A stretch of DNA of 64,000 bases from Elmis aenea (GCA_947652605.1 OX393577.1:48397494-48461493); one strand, 5' to 3'; shown: positions 44,697-57,712, counted from the first letter of the stretch. Notes: generated by a model from the sequence alone, not told the origin. Numbers and translations: made by a program.

Positions 44697-47245
44697 TTCA
44701 AACCTAATTTTTTATTAAATGGCAACAATAGTTGTCGGTTGTTTTATTAAAAAAAGCAATGTTCCTCTTATTTCACTGATTTACAGGTTGTTTCGTGTAA
44801 TGTAAATTTCCATATTTGAATACAGTGTAGAAGCTTTACATGTATTCCTATCCGACACAAGGGCAACATATTATGTTGCTATTGCATGTAGTTACATATC
44901 TCTTTTTGACATAAGCTATAATTTAAAACATTATTTTTCCGATTAGCATGTAATTTAGCATTGACATTCAAACTGTTTTTGTTTTTTAAAATTTATATAT
45001 ACTTTTTTATTTATCAAACATTAATTACGGTACACACAACAACCCAATATTACTCTATTAGGTACAATAATAATATTGTAATGTAATTCGGTACAGCTTT
45101 GCTAATTTAATCTACTCTCTATCTCTTACTTCAATAACATTGCTAATTTAACGCGGTAGATTATTTTTGATCGATATTTTTTTTAAATAAAAAGGTATTC
45201 TTTAAATAATCATAAAATTTTAAGCGTTAATGATGTTTTCATTAATTAATCACTTATAACACTTTAAGATGCTTGCACGAGTATTTAAAAAAAAATAAGT
45301 TTCTTTGTACAGCGGTAATTTTAAGCGTAAGAATGAAAAAGTTCACTGTATTTTGAAAAGACTACCGCTGTGTTAAATGTTTTTGTACAAATCAGGTATA
45401 ATTTAATCTATTCAGTTTTTTAAATCATTTTTTATCAATACTTATTTTAATCGTAAAGGTTTGGTAGAAATAGCAGAATATCCTCTTAAAAATCACATAA
45501 TCTGTAATTTGTGTTTGAATGTAAGGAAGTTAAAATTATTTTCACATAACAATTTGTCTTACTGCATAACGATTTTGGTTTCCACACAGCCTAAACCAGA
45601 TTCTATGAATCCCCACGACAAAAACTAGATATAGGGCAGTCAGGAAGCCATAATTCACCAGAAACGGTAGGTAGGGATATTTACTTTAAATTCTCCACGG
45701 GTTGCTTGTTCTGTTTCATCGGATATCAGACCAAAACTCTCACAAAAAAGACGGATGCAACAGAAATTTAATTTTCCTTTGATATCAAGGTTATAGGTCA
45801 TAAATAACATCCATTTTGCCACTTTTTTACGGTCTTCAATAAATTTATCACAATTTATGGAATTCTCGCTGGTCATTGTTGATATTATATTTTTTTGTGC
45901 GATATAAGGCAGGAACTCCCACATATTTTATCCTTATATAAAATGAAAGGACTCCTGACACTTTTATCTCCGCAAAGATTTCAACTACCAATCCTGAACG
46001 AGCGAACTAAATGAGTGCCTTAATTACTTTTCGGGTCCCAAAGAGCGACTATCCTATAGTAACGCAAATTCAAATGAAGGGAAATAAATAGAATATCTAC
46101 GGGCTAAAATTAAAAGAGCATCAAGTTAATGAACGTTATCAGCGAAATATACGGGAGCTTTTATTCGACTGCGGACGAGGCAGCTCATGCAAATATTGTA
46201 TAATTTGATGAGCAGATATTAATATACGTGGAACTGCTAATTTATTTGGTCCGCAGTATTTTAGCGAGAATGTGTTTAAGCCGGATAGGTAACTGTAGAC
46301 AACTGACGTTGGGATAAAATGGAGATGAATTGTAAAAGCTAAAATAATGAACTGCGTACCTACTGCCTAGGGAAACGAAATTAATTTCAAATATTAAAGT
46401 AAAGACCGTATAATTGCGCGAAACATTCTCGAAAATATAAATGTTAATTATTATAAACGGCAACAAATTTAATATTTCTGAAATCATGATAACTTTGTGG
46501 GAAAATTAATTTTTTTATTAAAAAATAAATTAATTGTATGTATTGTGGCATTGTTGAGCACAGAGAAGAAATAATCTTAAAGACTAAGACCCCAATCAAA
46601 AACAGTCCCACGTTACTTGACACTTTTTATAAAAATATATTAAAGTATTCTTTACCTAATAGTATATTACATAATAAGAGTTGTAAGAAGCATATTAAGC
46701 ACGAGTGGAAAAGTTACGCACGGAACCGCGTAGCGGCTAGTGCGTATTTCCACGTGTGCGTAATTGCTTTATAACTCGTGTTATGTAGCTTACTTTTTCT
46801 ACGATCACATAATACCTACAATTTTAACGGCTTTTTGGCTAATATACACTTGTAGTTACGTTATCTTGTCAATTGACAAGTGACTTAAGCCTACTTTGAC
46901 ATCTCTAGACAAGTGTGCTTTTTGCTTACCATGCGTTAGGATTAGGACTGTCGTACTATGCATGCAACCTGTACGGTAAGAGTCATTTACATTAGTGGTC
47001 GTAAAAAATAACACTTAGCACCTAATACACCAATGATTAGTAATTCTAGTTGGCATTGTAATTGGCACGTAATTAAATTACCGAATTGTAATTTAAAAAA
47101 ACAAACAATATAAATGGTTAATAAAAACCGAAAACACAATTTTTTCAACGGTAAATAATTACATAGCCATCTACGTAAACTCAAAATGTAAAATAATTCC
47201 TATAGATATTTTTACGAAGAATTAGAAAAAAATGTCTAACAAGTC
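44697..47245. other. Intergenic stretch, possible small gene only
   Basis: Mostly AT-rich. About 45580-46200 looks unique and slightly GC-richer, and contains the 89-codon frame listed separately. No other gene, RNA or complete repeat seen. Confidence 0.35.
45655..45924 (-). CDS. Doubtful hypothetical ORF, 89 codons
   Basis: Not recognised. The minus-strand frame starts MWEFLPYIAQKN and includes EDRKKVAKWMLFMTYNLDIK and CESFGLISDETEQATRGEF, with a less biased composition than other chance frames here. TATATAAGG lies about 15-25 bases before the ATG, TATA-like but too close to be a normal promoter with a leader. It could be an exon of an unidentified gene or a chance frame; I lean to chance. 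Confidence 0.18.
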   Translation of the reverse strand: MWEFLPYIAQKNIISTMTSENSINCDKFIEDRKKVAKWMLFMTYNLDIKGKLNFCCIRLFCESFGLISDETEQATRGEFKVNIPTYRFW

Positions 47246-48147
47246 ATGGCACACTTTTTGAGATATAAGCCAAACTTAACTTTTTTAAAGGGTAACCAAA
47301 GTTGTCTATGGATTCATAAAAAAAAGACGTTTTTCTTGTTTTATTGATGTTCTTAGGTTTATCTTTAAAAAACGTACAATATTCTTTTTTTTATTAAGTA
47401 TAATCAAAAGGGCCATTGCAAAAAAACATTACGTTAATAAACTAGCAGTAAGTACTTAATTATACTCATACAAAATTGAAAACATAAATAATTAAAGTAT
47501 TTTTTATATTTCATAATAATGTATGTTTCATTTCCTATTACTATTATTATTGTATATATGTATTAAAGGTGTAGCCCTCTCTCTATAGGCAACACAAATT
47601 TGAGAACTGCAGTTTGTAGATAAAAATGTTTTTCTAAGCATTTTTTTTTATTTGATAAACTGTCCCTAAAACAGCTAGGTAATCGTAATTCATCAATTGC
47701 ATTCAACTGCAATTTTATGATATGCTGTTTTAAGGAGCGAGTAACAAGAAAAATACCTAGGCAAACATTGTTTTCTACAGTATCACAAATTTATATTGCT
47801 TATAAAAAAAAAGCTTTTTCTTCAACACGTTATACCTTATACCTAATTCATCATAAATTATTATGAAATGTAAAAAATATCTTTAATTATTTATGTTTTT
47901 AATTTTTTATGTGTTTATTTAAGTACAGCTAGCTTATTTACGTAATGTTTTGTTGTTTTTTTTCATTTGCTACTTAGATAAAACTTGATAAATTCAATAA
48001 AATTGTTAGGTATAACTGGCTTATTTTTGGAGAAAAATCCAACAACCCGTACATCAATGAAACGAGATAAAAATTATATTTTTAATGAATCCATAGACAA
48101 CTATGGTTGCCGTTTAAAAAAAGTCAAATTTGGCTTATATCATAAAA
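47246..48147. mobile_element. Foldback element, family 4 (about 900 bp)
   Basis: Outer arms are inverse: GAGATATAAGCCAAACTTAA...AAAGTTGTCTATGGATTCAT on the left, ATGAATCCATAGACAACTAT...TTTGGCTTATATC on the right. Inner parts also pair (ATTATACTCATACAAAA region against 47850). The right half recurs at 29795-30000. Exact ends not determined. Non-coding. Confidence 0.65.
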
Positions 48148-48195
48148 ATCAAGTGTAATTTAACATGAAGATTGTTGACAGGTTGTCATCCTATA

Positions 48196-49572
48196 CAGGG
48201 TTATTCAAATTCGAGGCCCACCATGGGGATCTCGCTTATTATAATAGCTAGAGTATAGGTTTAAATTTGGCAAAGTTGCTAAATTTGATGCTCATTGATA
48301 ATCCAAAGAGAAATTGGAAATATCTCAAACGGTATCCGAGAAAATTAGGAAAAACTGGAAAATGCGATTTTTGAAAATCGTCTATAACTCCTTTGGTATT
48401 TGAAATATTTTAAATGTGTAAAGACATTGCCCAAGCAACTTTTCAAGCCGAATCGAATAGTGGTTACAAATTTTTGCTAGATCGATTCGTTTTCGTTTTA
48501 TGACAACCAACTTTGTTTTTTCTTATGGGCACAATTTTTGCTATTTACATAATCAAATAGCATTAATTTTTCTGAATCCATTGAGATATCACACATGGTA
48601 TTTTACTTCTACATTAATTGTCAAATTTGAAAAGATACGTTTTAAACAATAACAACTATAAATCAGGTAGGCCGGTCATTGTAGTTTATGTTGTTTCCAT
48701 GACAACCAATCAACAAAGTTTTGAAAGCCTATTACTTGGCACATTAATAAATTCGTTAATATTAACTTTAATAACGAAGAAAAACGCGATATGCTCCGAA
48801 TTTTTTATACCGTTCTTTTAAGTTTTGTTATACTTTATCACATGCTTTATACAAATTTACTTAATTTTCTGTTTAGCATAAAAAAATAGTGTTTTTCCGG
48901 ATATGTTTGTAATAAAAATGTTTTTTTTTATTGTTATCTGAAACCTTTCTGCCATTTTTTTCTCTAATTTTGGCAAAAGCTTCATATTTCCCTATATTTC
49001 TGTCCAACAAACAAAAATATGTGTGCGAGGGTTGTCTTCTATCTGGATATGTTTCTGCATATCGTTGACTTGACAGTGTAGACTGTAGAGTTCCTATTCA
49101 ATGAATAAAAAATTAAAGTTCATTTTTACGAATTTATTAATGTGACAAGTAACAGACTTTTAGTTTGTTGATTGGTAGTCATGGAAACAATATAAACTAC
49201 AATGACCGACCTACCTGATTTATAGTTGTTATTGTTAAAACAGTTTTTTTTTCAAATTTTACAATTAATGTAGAAGTAAAATACCATGTGTGATATCTCA
49301 ATGGATTCAGAAAAATTAATGCTATTTGATTATGTAAATAGCAAAAAACAAAGTTGGTTGTCATAAAACAAAAACGAATCGATCTAGCAAAAATTTGTGA
49401 CCACCATCCGATTCGGCTTAAAAAGTTGCTTGGGCAATGTTTTCACACATTTAAAATATTTCAAATTCCAAACGAGTTATAGACGATTTTCAAAAATCGC
49501 ATTTTCCAGTTTTTCCTAATTTTCTCGGCTACCGTTTGAGATATTTCCAATTTCTCTTTGGATTATCAATGA
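48196..49572. mobile_element. Foldback element, family 10, right end truncated (1.4 kb)
   Basis: Starts after TA with CAGGGTTATTCAAATTCGAG. The two arms of about 600 bp are nearly complementary: CATTGATAATCCAAAGAGAA pairs with the end of the element, as do GACATTGCCCAAGCAACTTT and AAAGTTGCTTGGGCAATG. The right terminal stretch of about 90 bp is missing at 49572. The lost right end survives in the fragment at 60280-60575. Non-coding. Confidence 0.82.
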
Positions 49573-51355
49573 ATCACCACTATTATCTGTATCTTTTACA
49601 TCTTTACTAAAACATTAAAACATAAAATAGTTAATAGAAAATGCTTTTTGGGTAGGTGTAAAAGTAATGTCGATTTTGTAATAAAATTTTAGTAAAGTAT
49701 GTGGCGTTTAAAACAACAAAATTGTATACGGAATAAAATTAATTTTGTATATTTTATGTTTATTATAAATACATATCTACAATCTACATATACCTATAGC
49801 AACTTTACTTACAAAATGACACAACAATTTTTATACTCTATAAAAGTAGAGATTGTGAGTTTAACCACTCTAGATCAAATGTTTAGAAACACCATCAAGT
49901 TAACCGCGAATCTTTAAGATAAATTGACATTCTGAAACGTAACAGCAGTTATAGTCGTTTTAAATTATTGATACGATATAATAAGTATCCACGTATAATT
50001 TTTGCTGCAACTAGAGCATCCTACCAAAATTTCTTGTACCATTGATAAAAACCCGCACCAACGTTTGGGAATCGTTGCTCATTAACATAGCTTCTTCAAA
50101 ATTCGGCAAAAACGCTCTTTTTAAGGTTAATCGAAATACTTTTGCATTTTTGTATATTGTCTGCAAAAGAGAAAAATTACTGACACGTAATTATACCTAC
50201 AGTTCTGAAAATTCAAATTTTTTAACCGACTTATAGAGGTATAGTTATGAACAATAAAATATTCATAGTGAAGTTGAAGTCGAAACTCAAACAGTAAAAT
50301 CCAATTTACATTAATGAAATCGATGCATTATACCCCTCAATAATGGTAATTTAATAAACCGCTGGAAAGTAGAAAATTTAAAATCACCAATAGTGTTCAC
50401 ATGGTTAGTTGAAATCCGCTTTGTCGGTAACGTTTGATCTTTTAACCATGCAGCAAATTCTTACATTTATAGCTAACGACGTTGGACCCAATTTTAAATG
50501 TCTTTTAAATTAATTTTCTGCTCAACAAAACAGCAAAAGGAAGGTGTAATATTTAATTGAAGTAAATAGCGAAAAATTTGATTTAAAAGCTTTACAACGA
50601 ACAGATCGTAAAGAATATTAGCGCACCATAAATTAGTTAATTAGAAAAACATATTATTTAAAACGCATAACGCAGTTTTGTTGACTTAAAATGAAGTTTA
50701 GTGATATTTTGGTATTTAATTCAACGTCAACAAGTTTTTCGTCCCTTCAGATAAGTACGTATTCATAAAATAAGGAACAAGTTGTATCCAACTGAGAATT
50801 TACCAAGTTGCTGAGCTCGTGGGGTTTGCTGACTACAGAGCTCTAACCACATCGACAAAGGTTCCTAGGGTACACTGCAAATCCCCTTTGGTGGCAAAGT
50901 CTACTGCTAATTAGAGCCTAGTATGTGACAACTCACTATAACATTGCAGGAGATTATGGACAAAAAAATCACAAACGACGTTTAAACTAATTGTCGCAAT
51001 CAGCGCTATATAAACATACATTATACAACAAATTCACTAGTTGTAGGTTAAGAAGAGCGTGTAATGTACTATCGTTTTGCACAGCATACTACAACATGTT
51101 TGAAAAACACTTTTTTAGGATTTTAAATCTATAGTTACTTACATAAAATTGTGGTTTAATAAACTGTATAGATACATAATCAGATTAGGCGTTTATATTT
51201 TATCAAGTAACCCAATCTTGAATCAAAAGTAGTAATATGTGATGAGATGGATTTATTTGATAAACTTTTAAATATCACATAAAAATCACTTATCTTTTAT
51301 TCGAAGAATCTCTTGTCAAGATGCATTTCCAATTTCAAGACTTTTTTCCCCTTAT
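49573..51355. other. Intergenic stretch, nothing recognised
   Basis: AT-rich with short unsupported frames. The last bases contain TTAT (51352-51355), the mutated left target site of the piggyBac-like element. Confidence 0.4.
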
Positions 51356-52285
51356 CCCGCCATCGGTCGCGTGGGGCGAATGAACGCCCAGCGATATTAA
51401 AAATTCTCAATATTTTTTAAATTAATAAATATTAAGATACGCCGCTTCGTCTACCTTCATACATCGATAGGCGCCACTGTTTACGCACAACACCCCTCAG
51501 TTCGCACTTTGCGTTTGATGCACAGTGGACATTTGTCACACGAAGAGGCGTCAATTGACCCCACACGACCGTTTGCGTTAGAAAATAGTTTGTTTGTGTT
51601 TTTGAAAAATGGTTTCTCGACTAGAATTACGTCTATTGAAGTGGTAAGAAGAGGTTAGTGATGAAGAAAAAATTGTTGGGGTGAAGAAGACGAGGAGGAT
51701 GGCGGTGATAAAGAAACAACGCAAAATAACTCACATGATACCAAGCATGATACGGAGACAGAAAAAGAGTACATTTCGGAACATGAAGATCTGTCTAGTA
51801 GTCAGGAAGACATTCCATTATCACAAATTAATTCAATTTCTGTAAAAAAAAATGTGTGCCCGAGACACAGTAAAATAATTTTTAACAATTGCACTGATAA
51901 TTTAAAGTGAATTTTGAAGGCTGATTAGATCTACCTAATTTTTTGATATTTGTTTTTATTGTTTTTGAGTATATAACTTTGTTATTTATTTCTATTATTA
52001 AAAAGAGTTTAGTTTTGTTATTTTGAAGAGTTTTTATGTTATGTTTTTCTAAAGAAAGACCAAAAACAAAAAATATGTTCCTATTTCAGTTATATAAATT
52101 TTGAAAGACTTTAATAAAGATATTTTTAGTAAAGTTTATGTTTTATTGTTAAGAACAGTCTTTTAGACCAAAGCAACTAAAAATAAACATAAATATTTAA
52201 AAAATTTGCAATATTTGGATTGAAGGCGTTGACTGACCCCAAGCGACCGACGGCGTTACAAAAATGTAGCGCGACCGATGGCGGG
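51356..52285 (+). mobile_element. Internally deleted piggyBac-like element (930 bp)
   Basis: The ends are CCCGCCATCGGTCGCG on the left and the exact inverse CGCGACCGATGGCGGG on the right. The right flank is TTAA (52286-52289) and the left flank TTAT, a one-base change from the TTAA duplication that defines piggyBac. Subterminal motifs TCAATTGACCCCACACGACC and GACTGACCCCAAGCGACC also correspond. A remnant of the transposase gene lies at 51609-51910. Confidence 0.82.
51609..51910 (+). pseudogene. piggyBac-like transposase remnant: acidic N-terminus joined to Cys/His tail
   Basis: ATG at 51609 begins MVSRLELRLLKW, then a stop. From 51674 another frame of 78 codons reads EEDEEDGGDKETTQNN, later TEKEYISEHEDLSSSQ, the acidic N-terminal style of piggyBac transposases. 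It then goes straight to VCPRHSKIIFNNC before TGA (51908-51910), which resembles the Cys/His-rich C-terminal end. The catalytic DDD core that should lie between is gone, so an internal deletion is inferred. It cannot encode transposase. Confidence 0.7.
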
Positions 52286-52592
52286 TTAACAGTTCTAGTC
52301 TTATTAATTTTTATTTTTTAATTAATAAATAATACTGCGATGAAGAGACAGAAATTTTGAAATTAGTTTCACATTTAGTCAAGAAATTCATAGGTAATTT
52401 TTAATTAAGGTTATTTAATTTAATTAAATAATAAAATTTTATTAAGAAAACACTTTAAAAATTAAAGTTTTTTTAACCTTATGGGGGTCGTTTTAGGGAA
52501 AAATTAATTTTGAAAACAGATTTATTTTCAATAATTACGAAATTTTAAAATTTACAAAAATATTTATGATAGACTCTAATATAGATTATATA

Positions 52593-54280
52593 CAGGGTGT
52601 CCCCGTTATCACCGCGAATATTTTAAGTGGTGATAGAGGACCTTTTTCTAAGAAAAAGTTTTAAGTAAATTTTTTTCCTAAAATCAAATGCTAAGCTAAT
52701 ATCAACACTTACTTGATTTTTTTACACTTCTGCATTTATAAGACTCTGTAGCCGAAAATATAAATTTTATCATAAAATACCTTAAAGCTTTTTAATAGAA
52801 CATGAAATTCTCTACAAAATTAGTTCTATTTATTTTTTGTCTACAGGCAATGGTTTGAGAGTTATAAAGCAGTTTGTACAAAAAAATGTAAAAAACTTAC
52901 AAAATTTAATTGTTTCTTAGACTTTGCAACCGCTGTATCTTTAAAACGAAAGGTTGTACCAAAAAACCGACGGCCCATTCCGGATAGCAAATTTTATGGG
53001 CTACAACTTTGGTCAAGTGAAATTTTTTGAAAATCACACCGATTTTCCGGAAAAGCTGAAAATAAGGAATAGAGTGCAAAAACTAAATTTCCTACAAATA
53101 TTGTTTTGTATTTAAAAATGCTTTTAAAGAGAGTGCGATTACGTGATTGAAAATGATGGAGGTCATTTTGAACACTTATTGAAGTAATTTTGTGGTTACA
53201 TGTTAATTTTATTGCGTCCAGATGGATTTGCATTGTTTTGCATTTTATCGTTTTTTTTTTCACCTTTTCACTATTATAAACATTTCTATGATACATTTAG
53301 TTTTATTGAACAACATATTTACCGAAGTTGTAGTCCGTTAAATGCCTTATCCGCATTAGGCATTCGTTTTGCTCTACGACTTCGTCAAAAAGATGCGGCG
53401 TTTTTAAAAATTTACATAACTTATTTATATGCAATTTTACAATTTTTTGTTAAATTTGTTCGTTAGCTCCTTAAAAAAATGATAAGGGGTGGTTTTCTGA
53501 AGAATTTCAAACTTCATAAAAAGCTTTGAAACTGATGAGATACATAATTTTATGAATGTTGCCGATGCTATGGCATTTTTAAATACAAAATGTCATAATT
53601 ACCGGTAGTTTTTGTTTTTCGAAAACGATAAAATGCAAAACAATGCAAATCCATCTGGACGCAATAAAATTAACATGTAACCACAAAATTACTTCAATAA
53701 GTGTTCAAAATGACCTCCATCATTCAATTACGTAATCGCACTCTCTTTAAAACAGCATTTTTAAATACAAAACAATATTTGTAGGAAATTTTGTTTTTGC
53801 ACTCTATTCCTTATTTTCAGCTTTTCCGGAAAATCGGTTTGATTTTCAAAAAATTTCACTAGACGAAAGTTGTAGCCCATAAAATTTGCTATCCGGAATG
53901 GGCCGTCGGTTTTTTTGTACAACCTTTTATTTTAAAGATACAGCGGTTGCAAAGTCTAAGAAACAATTAAATTTTGTAAATTTTTTACATTTTTTTGTAC
54001 AACCTGCTTTATAACTCTCAAACCATTGCCTGTAGACAAATAAATAGAATTAATTTTGTAGAGAATTTCATGCTCTATTAAAAAGTTTTAAGGTATTTTA
54101 CGATAAAATTGATATTTTCGGCTACAGAGGCTTATAAATGCAGAAGTGTAAAAAAATCAAGTAAGTGTTGATATCAGCTTAGCATTTGATTTTAGGAAAA
54201 AAATTTACTTGAAATTTTTTCTTAGAAAAAGGTCCTCCATCACCACTTAAAATATTCGCGGTGATAACGGGGACACCCTG
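52593..54280. mobile_element. Giant near-palindromic element, family 11 (1688 bp)
   Basis: TA on both sides. Left end CAGGGTGTCCCCGTTATCAC, right end its exact inverse. The arms pair with few mismatches for about 660 bp each: ATATTTTAAGTGGTGAT, CCGACGGCCCATTCCGGATA, and GCGTCCAGATGGATTTGCAT near 53215, whose inverse is near 53660. A loop of about 350 bp remains. Frames at 52994-53296 (minus) and 53200-53466 (plus) lie in the arm and loop and are not supported as genes. Confidence 0.9.
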
Positions 54281-54286
54281 TACCTA

Positions 54287-54786
54287 TAGGGTGGATCAAA
54301 TTCGAATGTTTTACGAGGTTACCGTAATGGTTAGCGAAAATCTGATATCGGATTTTTTACAAAAGCAGCCATATCTCGGTTATTTTTTGCAACAATTATA
54401 CAAAACTATATATTTTTGAAAAGCTAAAAAAAAATCTCGGTCACATAAACTACAGTTTCTATTTAAAAAAAATATAATTGGACGTCATATCTCGAAAGCC
54501 AAGGTCATTCATAAAATTTTAATTTTGTTTTTAAATTAAGTTTAAAAATCTGCATAAAAACCTTCATAACATTTTGTTCTATTTTAACAAATAAAGAAGT
54601 TATAGTAAATTTTCAAAAATTTCATTTATCGTATGTTGTGCCAAAATGGAAAGCTATATAAAAACTCTGACTACACAGGCGTGCTTAGTTTAAAAAACAA
54701 ATTGCGCAAGAGACCGATATCAGATTTTCGCCAACTATTACGGTAATCGAGATTCCCCGTTAAACATTCGAATTCGTTTCACCCTG
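54287..54786. mobile_element. TA-flanked element, family 8, full-length copy (500 bp)
   Basis: Starts TAGGGTGGATCAAATTCGAA and ends with the inverted TTCGAATTCGTTTCACCCTG; TA outside both ends. It lies only six bases from family 11, sharing the spacer TACCTA. The terminal inverted repeat continues through TGTTTTACG, TTACCGTAATGGTTAGCGAA and its inverse. A truncated relative is at 43381-43699. Non-coding. Confidence 0.82.
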
Positions 54787-55756
54787 TACGTTAATTGTTC
54801 TTTAAAATGTTTCTGAACGCTCGCGATTTTTAAGGTTCTGTTGATAACTAATTTCAGAAATGTACAGATATAACGTCTTGCGCTAACACACACATATCTA
54901 CACACGGAGGCATCCGGAAAACGGTCTTAACGTGTTCAGGGAACCTCAAAACGTATAAGTTGGTCAAAATCCCGTATTCAAAAATTTTCACGATACCAAT
55001 ATTTTCTTCACAAAGTAATTAGCAATAAAAATCGTTATTAAACCACAACTAACTAAAGGTGCAGTTTTAAGAATGTAAGTTTTAGTTATACTTCGGTAAC
55101 AACTCAGCTGCAAAAAATCTTGATGTCGTCACAATTTACGTAAAAATGGCAATAAATTTTATATTTATAACTAAAATGATGTTTGTGTTTATAAATTAAG
55201 CAATTTTTAATTTTTTCACATATTTCTCCAAAAGTAAGCAACACTGTTTATCTTTTTCTGTAAAACAAAATTAGTGTATTTTTTAATTTTGCCCAATCAT
55301 GCCAGCTTAACCGACTCTCTAAGTCCAATAACAACAAAGTTACAACACAAATAGATGATTGCCATCCTGCATTAAAAAAAAATTCCACTGTTGAGAGTGC
55401 AAATAAAATTTTAATTTGATACAAAATTTGGAGAAACATTACGGTTTTGTTGACTAATAGACCTACTATTAATCGAATTGCAGATGTGTTCAAAGTTAAT
55501 CATCGTGTTTTGCAAATCCTGACAGATGCAATCATGTTTTAAACGTAGTGCAGAAATCCCCTTTAATTCGCCAATTGTTAAAGCTCAAGAACTTTCAATA
55601 ATTCTATTTTTTCGATCAAAACTACTTTAGATATATTAAAATACAGGTATAATAGTTTTGCTACAAAGCAAAACATATTTTTGGCAAACAAATCACCACC
55701 TTGGTCAATTTGAGAATACTAAAACTATTGCACATGTGAAAAACTTCATGGCTATA
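54787..55756. other. Intergenic stretch, nothing recognised
   Basis: No gene or repeat identified. The 81-codon minus-strand frame 55248-55493 has no recognisable features. Confidence 0.4.
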
Positions 55757-56829
55757 CACGGTGGTCCACTTTTTTGTAGCAGGACTAACTCATTTTAAAG
55801 TGAATATTCCATATCAATATGAGTCCATAAACGCTTCACTTTAAAGATGCAGGGTGTTGAAATTTTCGAAAACATATCGATAATTTTTAGTTTCCCAGTA
55901 GATATATTTAAACCAAATTAGGTATACAGCAACACCTTACACTTACAGGTTACCACATTCAGTGAGAATGTCAAGCCCCACAAGCAACTAGTGGCGGAGT
56001 TGTGGGGGTTCAGTTTCAATAAATTTTATAAAAAACTAGTACGGCTCTGTTCAAAATCAAACTCGAACCTGTTTCTGGATAGAAAATTTTATTTTAAACA
56101 AAAAGTGTCTCTTGACTATTCTTCGTATCTACCACCGTTTGGCGCGAAATTTTATTTATTTTACTATTTTCGCGAAAAATTTGCTCATAACTTTGATCTA
56201 AAAATATAGCGAAAAGGAGAAAATTGCAAATTGCAGAGTAAATGCTCAAAATGTGGACCATTAAGCGTTAATTTAGCGGAACTTCTTCCCTTATTATTAG
56301 CATGTTCTGTTATTAAAAACTACAAAAATCGGTAATTTCTTTTTTTTTTTCGAACATTGGCGATATTTTTAGATCGAATTTATGAGCTAATTTTTCGCGA
56401 GAATAGTAAAATAAATCAAATTTCGCGCCAAACCGTGGCAGATACGAAGAAATGTCAAAAGACACTTTTTGTTTTGAATAAAATGTTCTACCCAAAAACA
56501 AGTTCAAGTTTGATTTTCAACAGGGCCGTTCTAATTTTTTATAAAATTTATTGAAACTAAACTCCCACAATTCCGCCACTGGTTGCTTGTGGGACTTGAA
56601 ATTTTCACCGATTGTGGTAACTTATAAGTTGATGATGTATACCAAATTTGGTTTAAATATAATTACTGGTTGAGAAACGATTAAAAATTATCGATATTTT
56701 TTCGAAAATTTCAACACACAATCTTTAAAATGAAGCGTTTATGAACCCATGTTAATATGGAATATTCGCTTGAAAATGAGTTTGTGTATCGACTATTAAA
56801 GCTCCGCTACAAAAAAGTTAACCACCCTA
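55757..56829. mobile_element. Foldback element, family 12 (1073 bp)
   Basis: TA-flanked. Left end CACGGTGGTCCACTTTTTTG, right end CAAAAAAGTTAACCACCCTA, inverse. The arms pair for most of their length: CATAAACGCTTCACTTTAAA, GCCCCACAAGCAACTAGTGG, and TTTGGCGCGAAATTTTATTT against AATAAATCAAATTTCGCGCC. A pair of matching frames on opposite strands (55991-56209 and 56313-56507) simply reflects the palindrome. Non-coding. Confidence 0.85.
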
Positions 56830-57712
56830 TATTATAGGATGAAAGATTGTAGCCCTAGTGACAAAATACCACCACTAATAATTTATGAAAACTAGCACAA
56901 TGCAACATTTTAAGTGTCTTGATTATTCGAAATTGTTTTTCGGCTACATATTACCGTTTTTTTATTGATTAGACAGTTCTCTGAGCTATTAAATATCAAT
57001 CGATACGTTCTGCTGTGTCGCCTTGGGACCAACGACCCTTACTTACAAAAGTAATGGCATTTAACAAAGATTTGCTAAAACAATTTGATAGCCATACTAA
57101 ATAGAAACGTATTCCCTAGTGAACCTGTTAGGGATATTGAGTTATCTGGCAGATGGTAAACAAAGGTACTGATTATTCGATAATCGAAGGATAATTTTCC
57201 ATCGCGCTCTGATTCACTTGAAAATATGAAACAATTTCTGTGCAGATGCGGTCAAAGCACGTAAGTAAATGCATGTTCATACTGTTGGCTTGTAATACAG
57301 ACGTTTACATGATGTGGTAAAAAGTAATTTTATAGTGGATTCCCCTGAGACGGGGGGTACTTACCCTCTTTCATGGTATATTAGTGCGTGATTAAATTTC
57401 CATTTAGAGGGTGTGTTTGCGCTTTAATCTAGCGAGCTGCGGACAACCTAAAAAATTAAAAGGTTTTATTATTAATTACAGATTTTCTGAACGAATAAAA
57501 TTTTGTAATACCTATATAAGTACGTAACAATCACCAGTTTTATGAAACAGGAATCAAACATAGACTTGCAAAAATCAGTGATTCTGGAATTCTAATTTTA
57601 AAAATGAAAAGAGATATGAAAACATTAACTCTTTGCAATAATTCAATTACTTTTATTATACTGGTAGAAAATAATACCGTGCATATGTAAATCAGTATGA
57701 TAATCTCTAGAT
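56830..57712. other. Intergenic stretch, nothing recognised
   Basis: AT-rich, apparently unique, with no gene identified. Confidence 0.4.

Noticed and set aside
53200..53466. 88-codon + strand frame
   Set aside because: Lies in the arm and loop of the 1.7 kb palindromic element; part is the complement of the other arm.
55991..56507. Two related small proteins on opposite strands
   Set aside because: They are the two arms of one palindromic element; the similarity is a consequence of the inversion.
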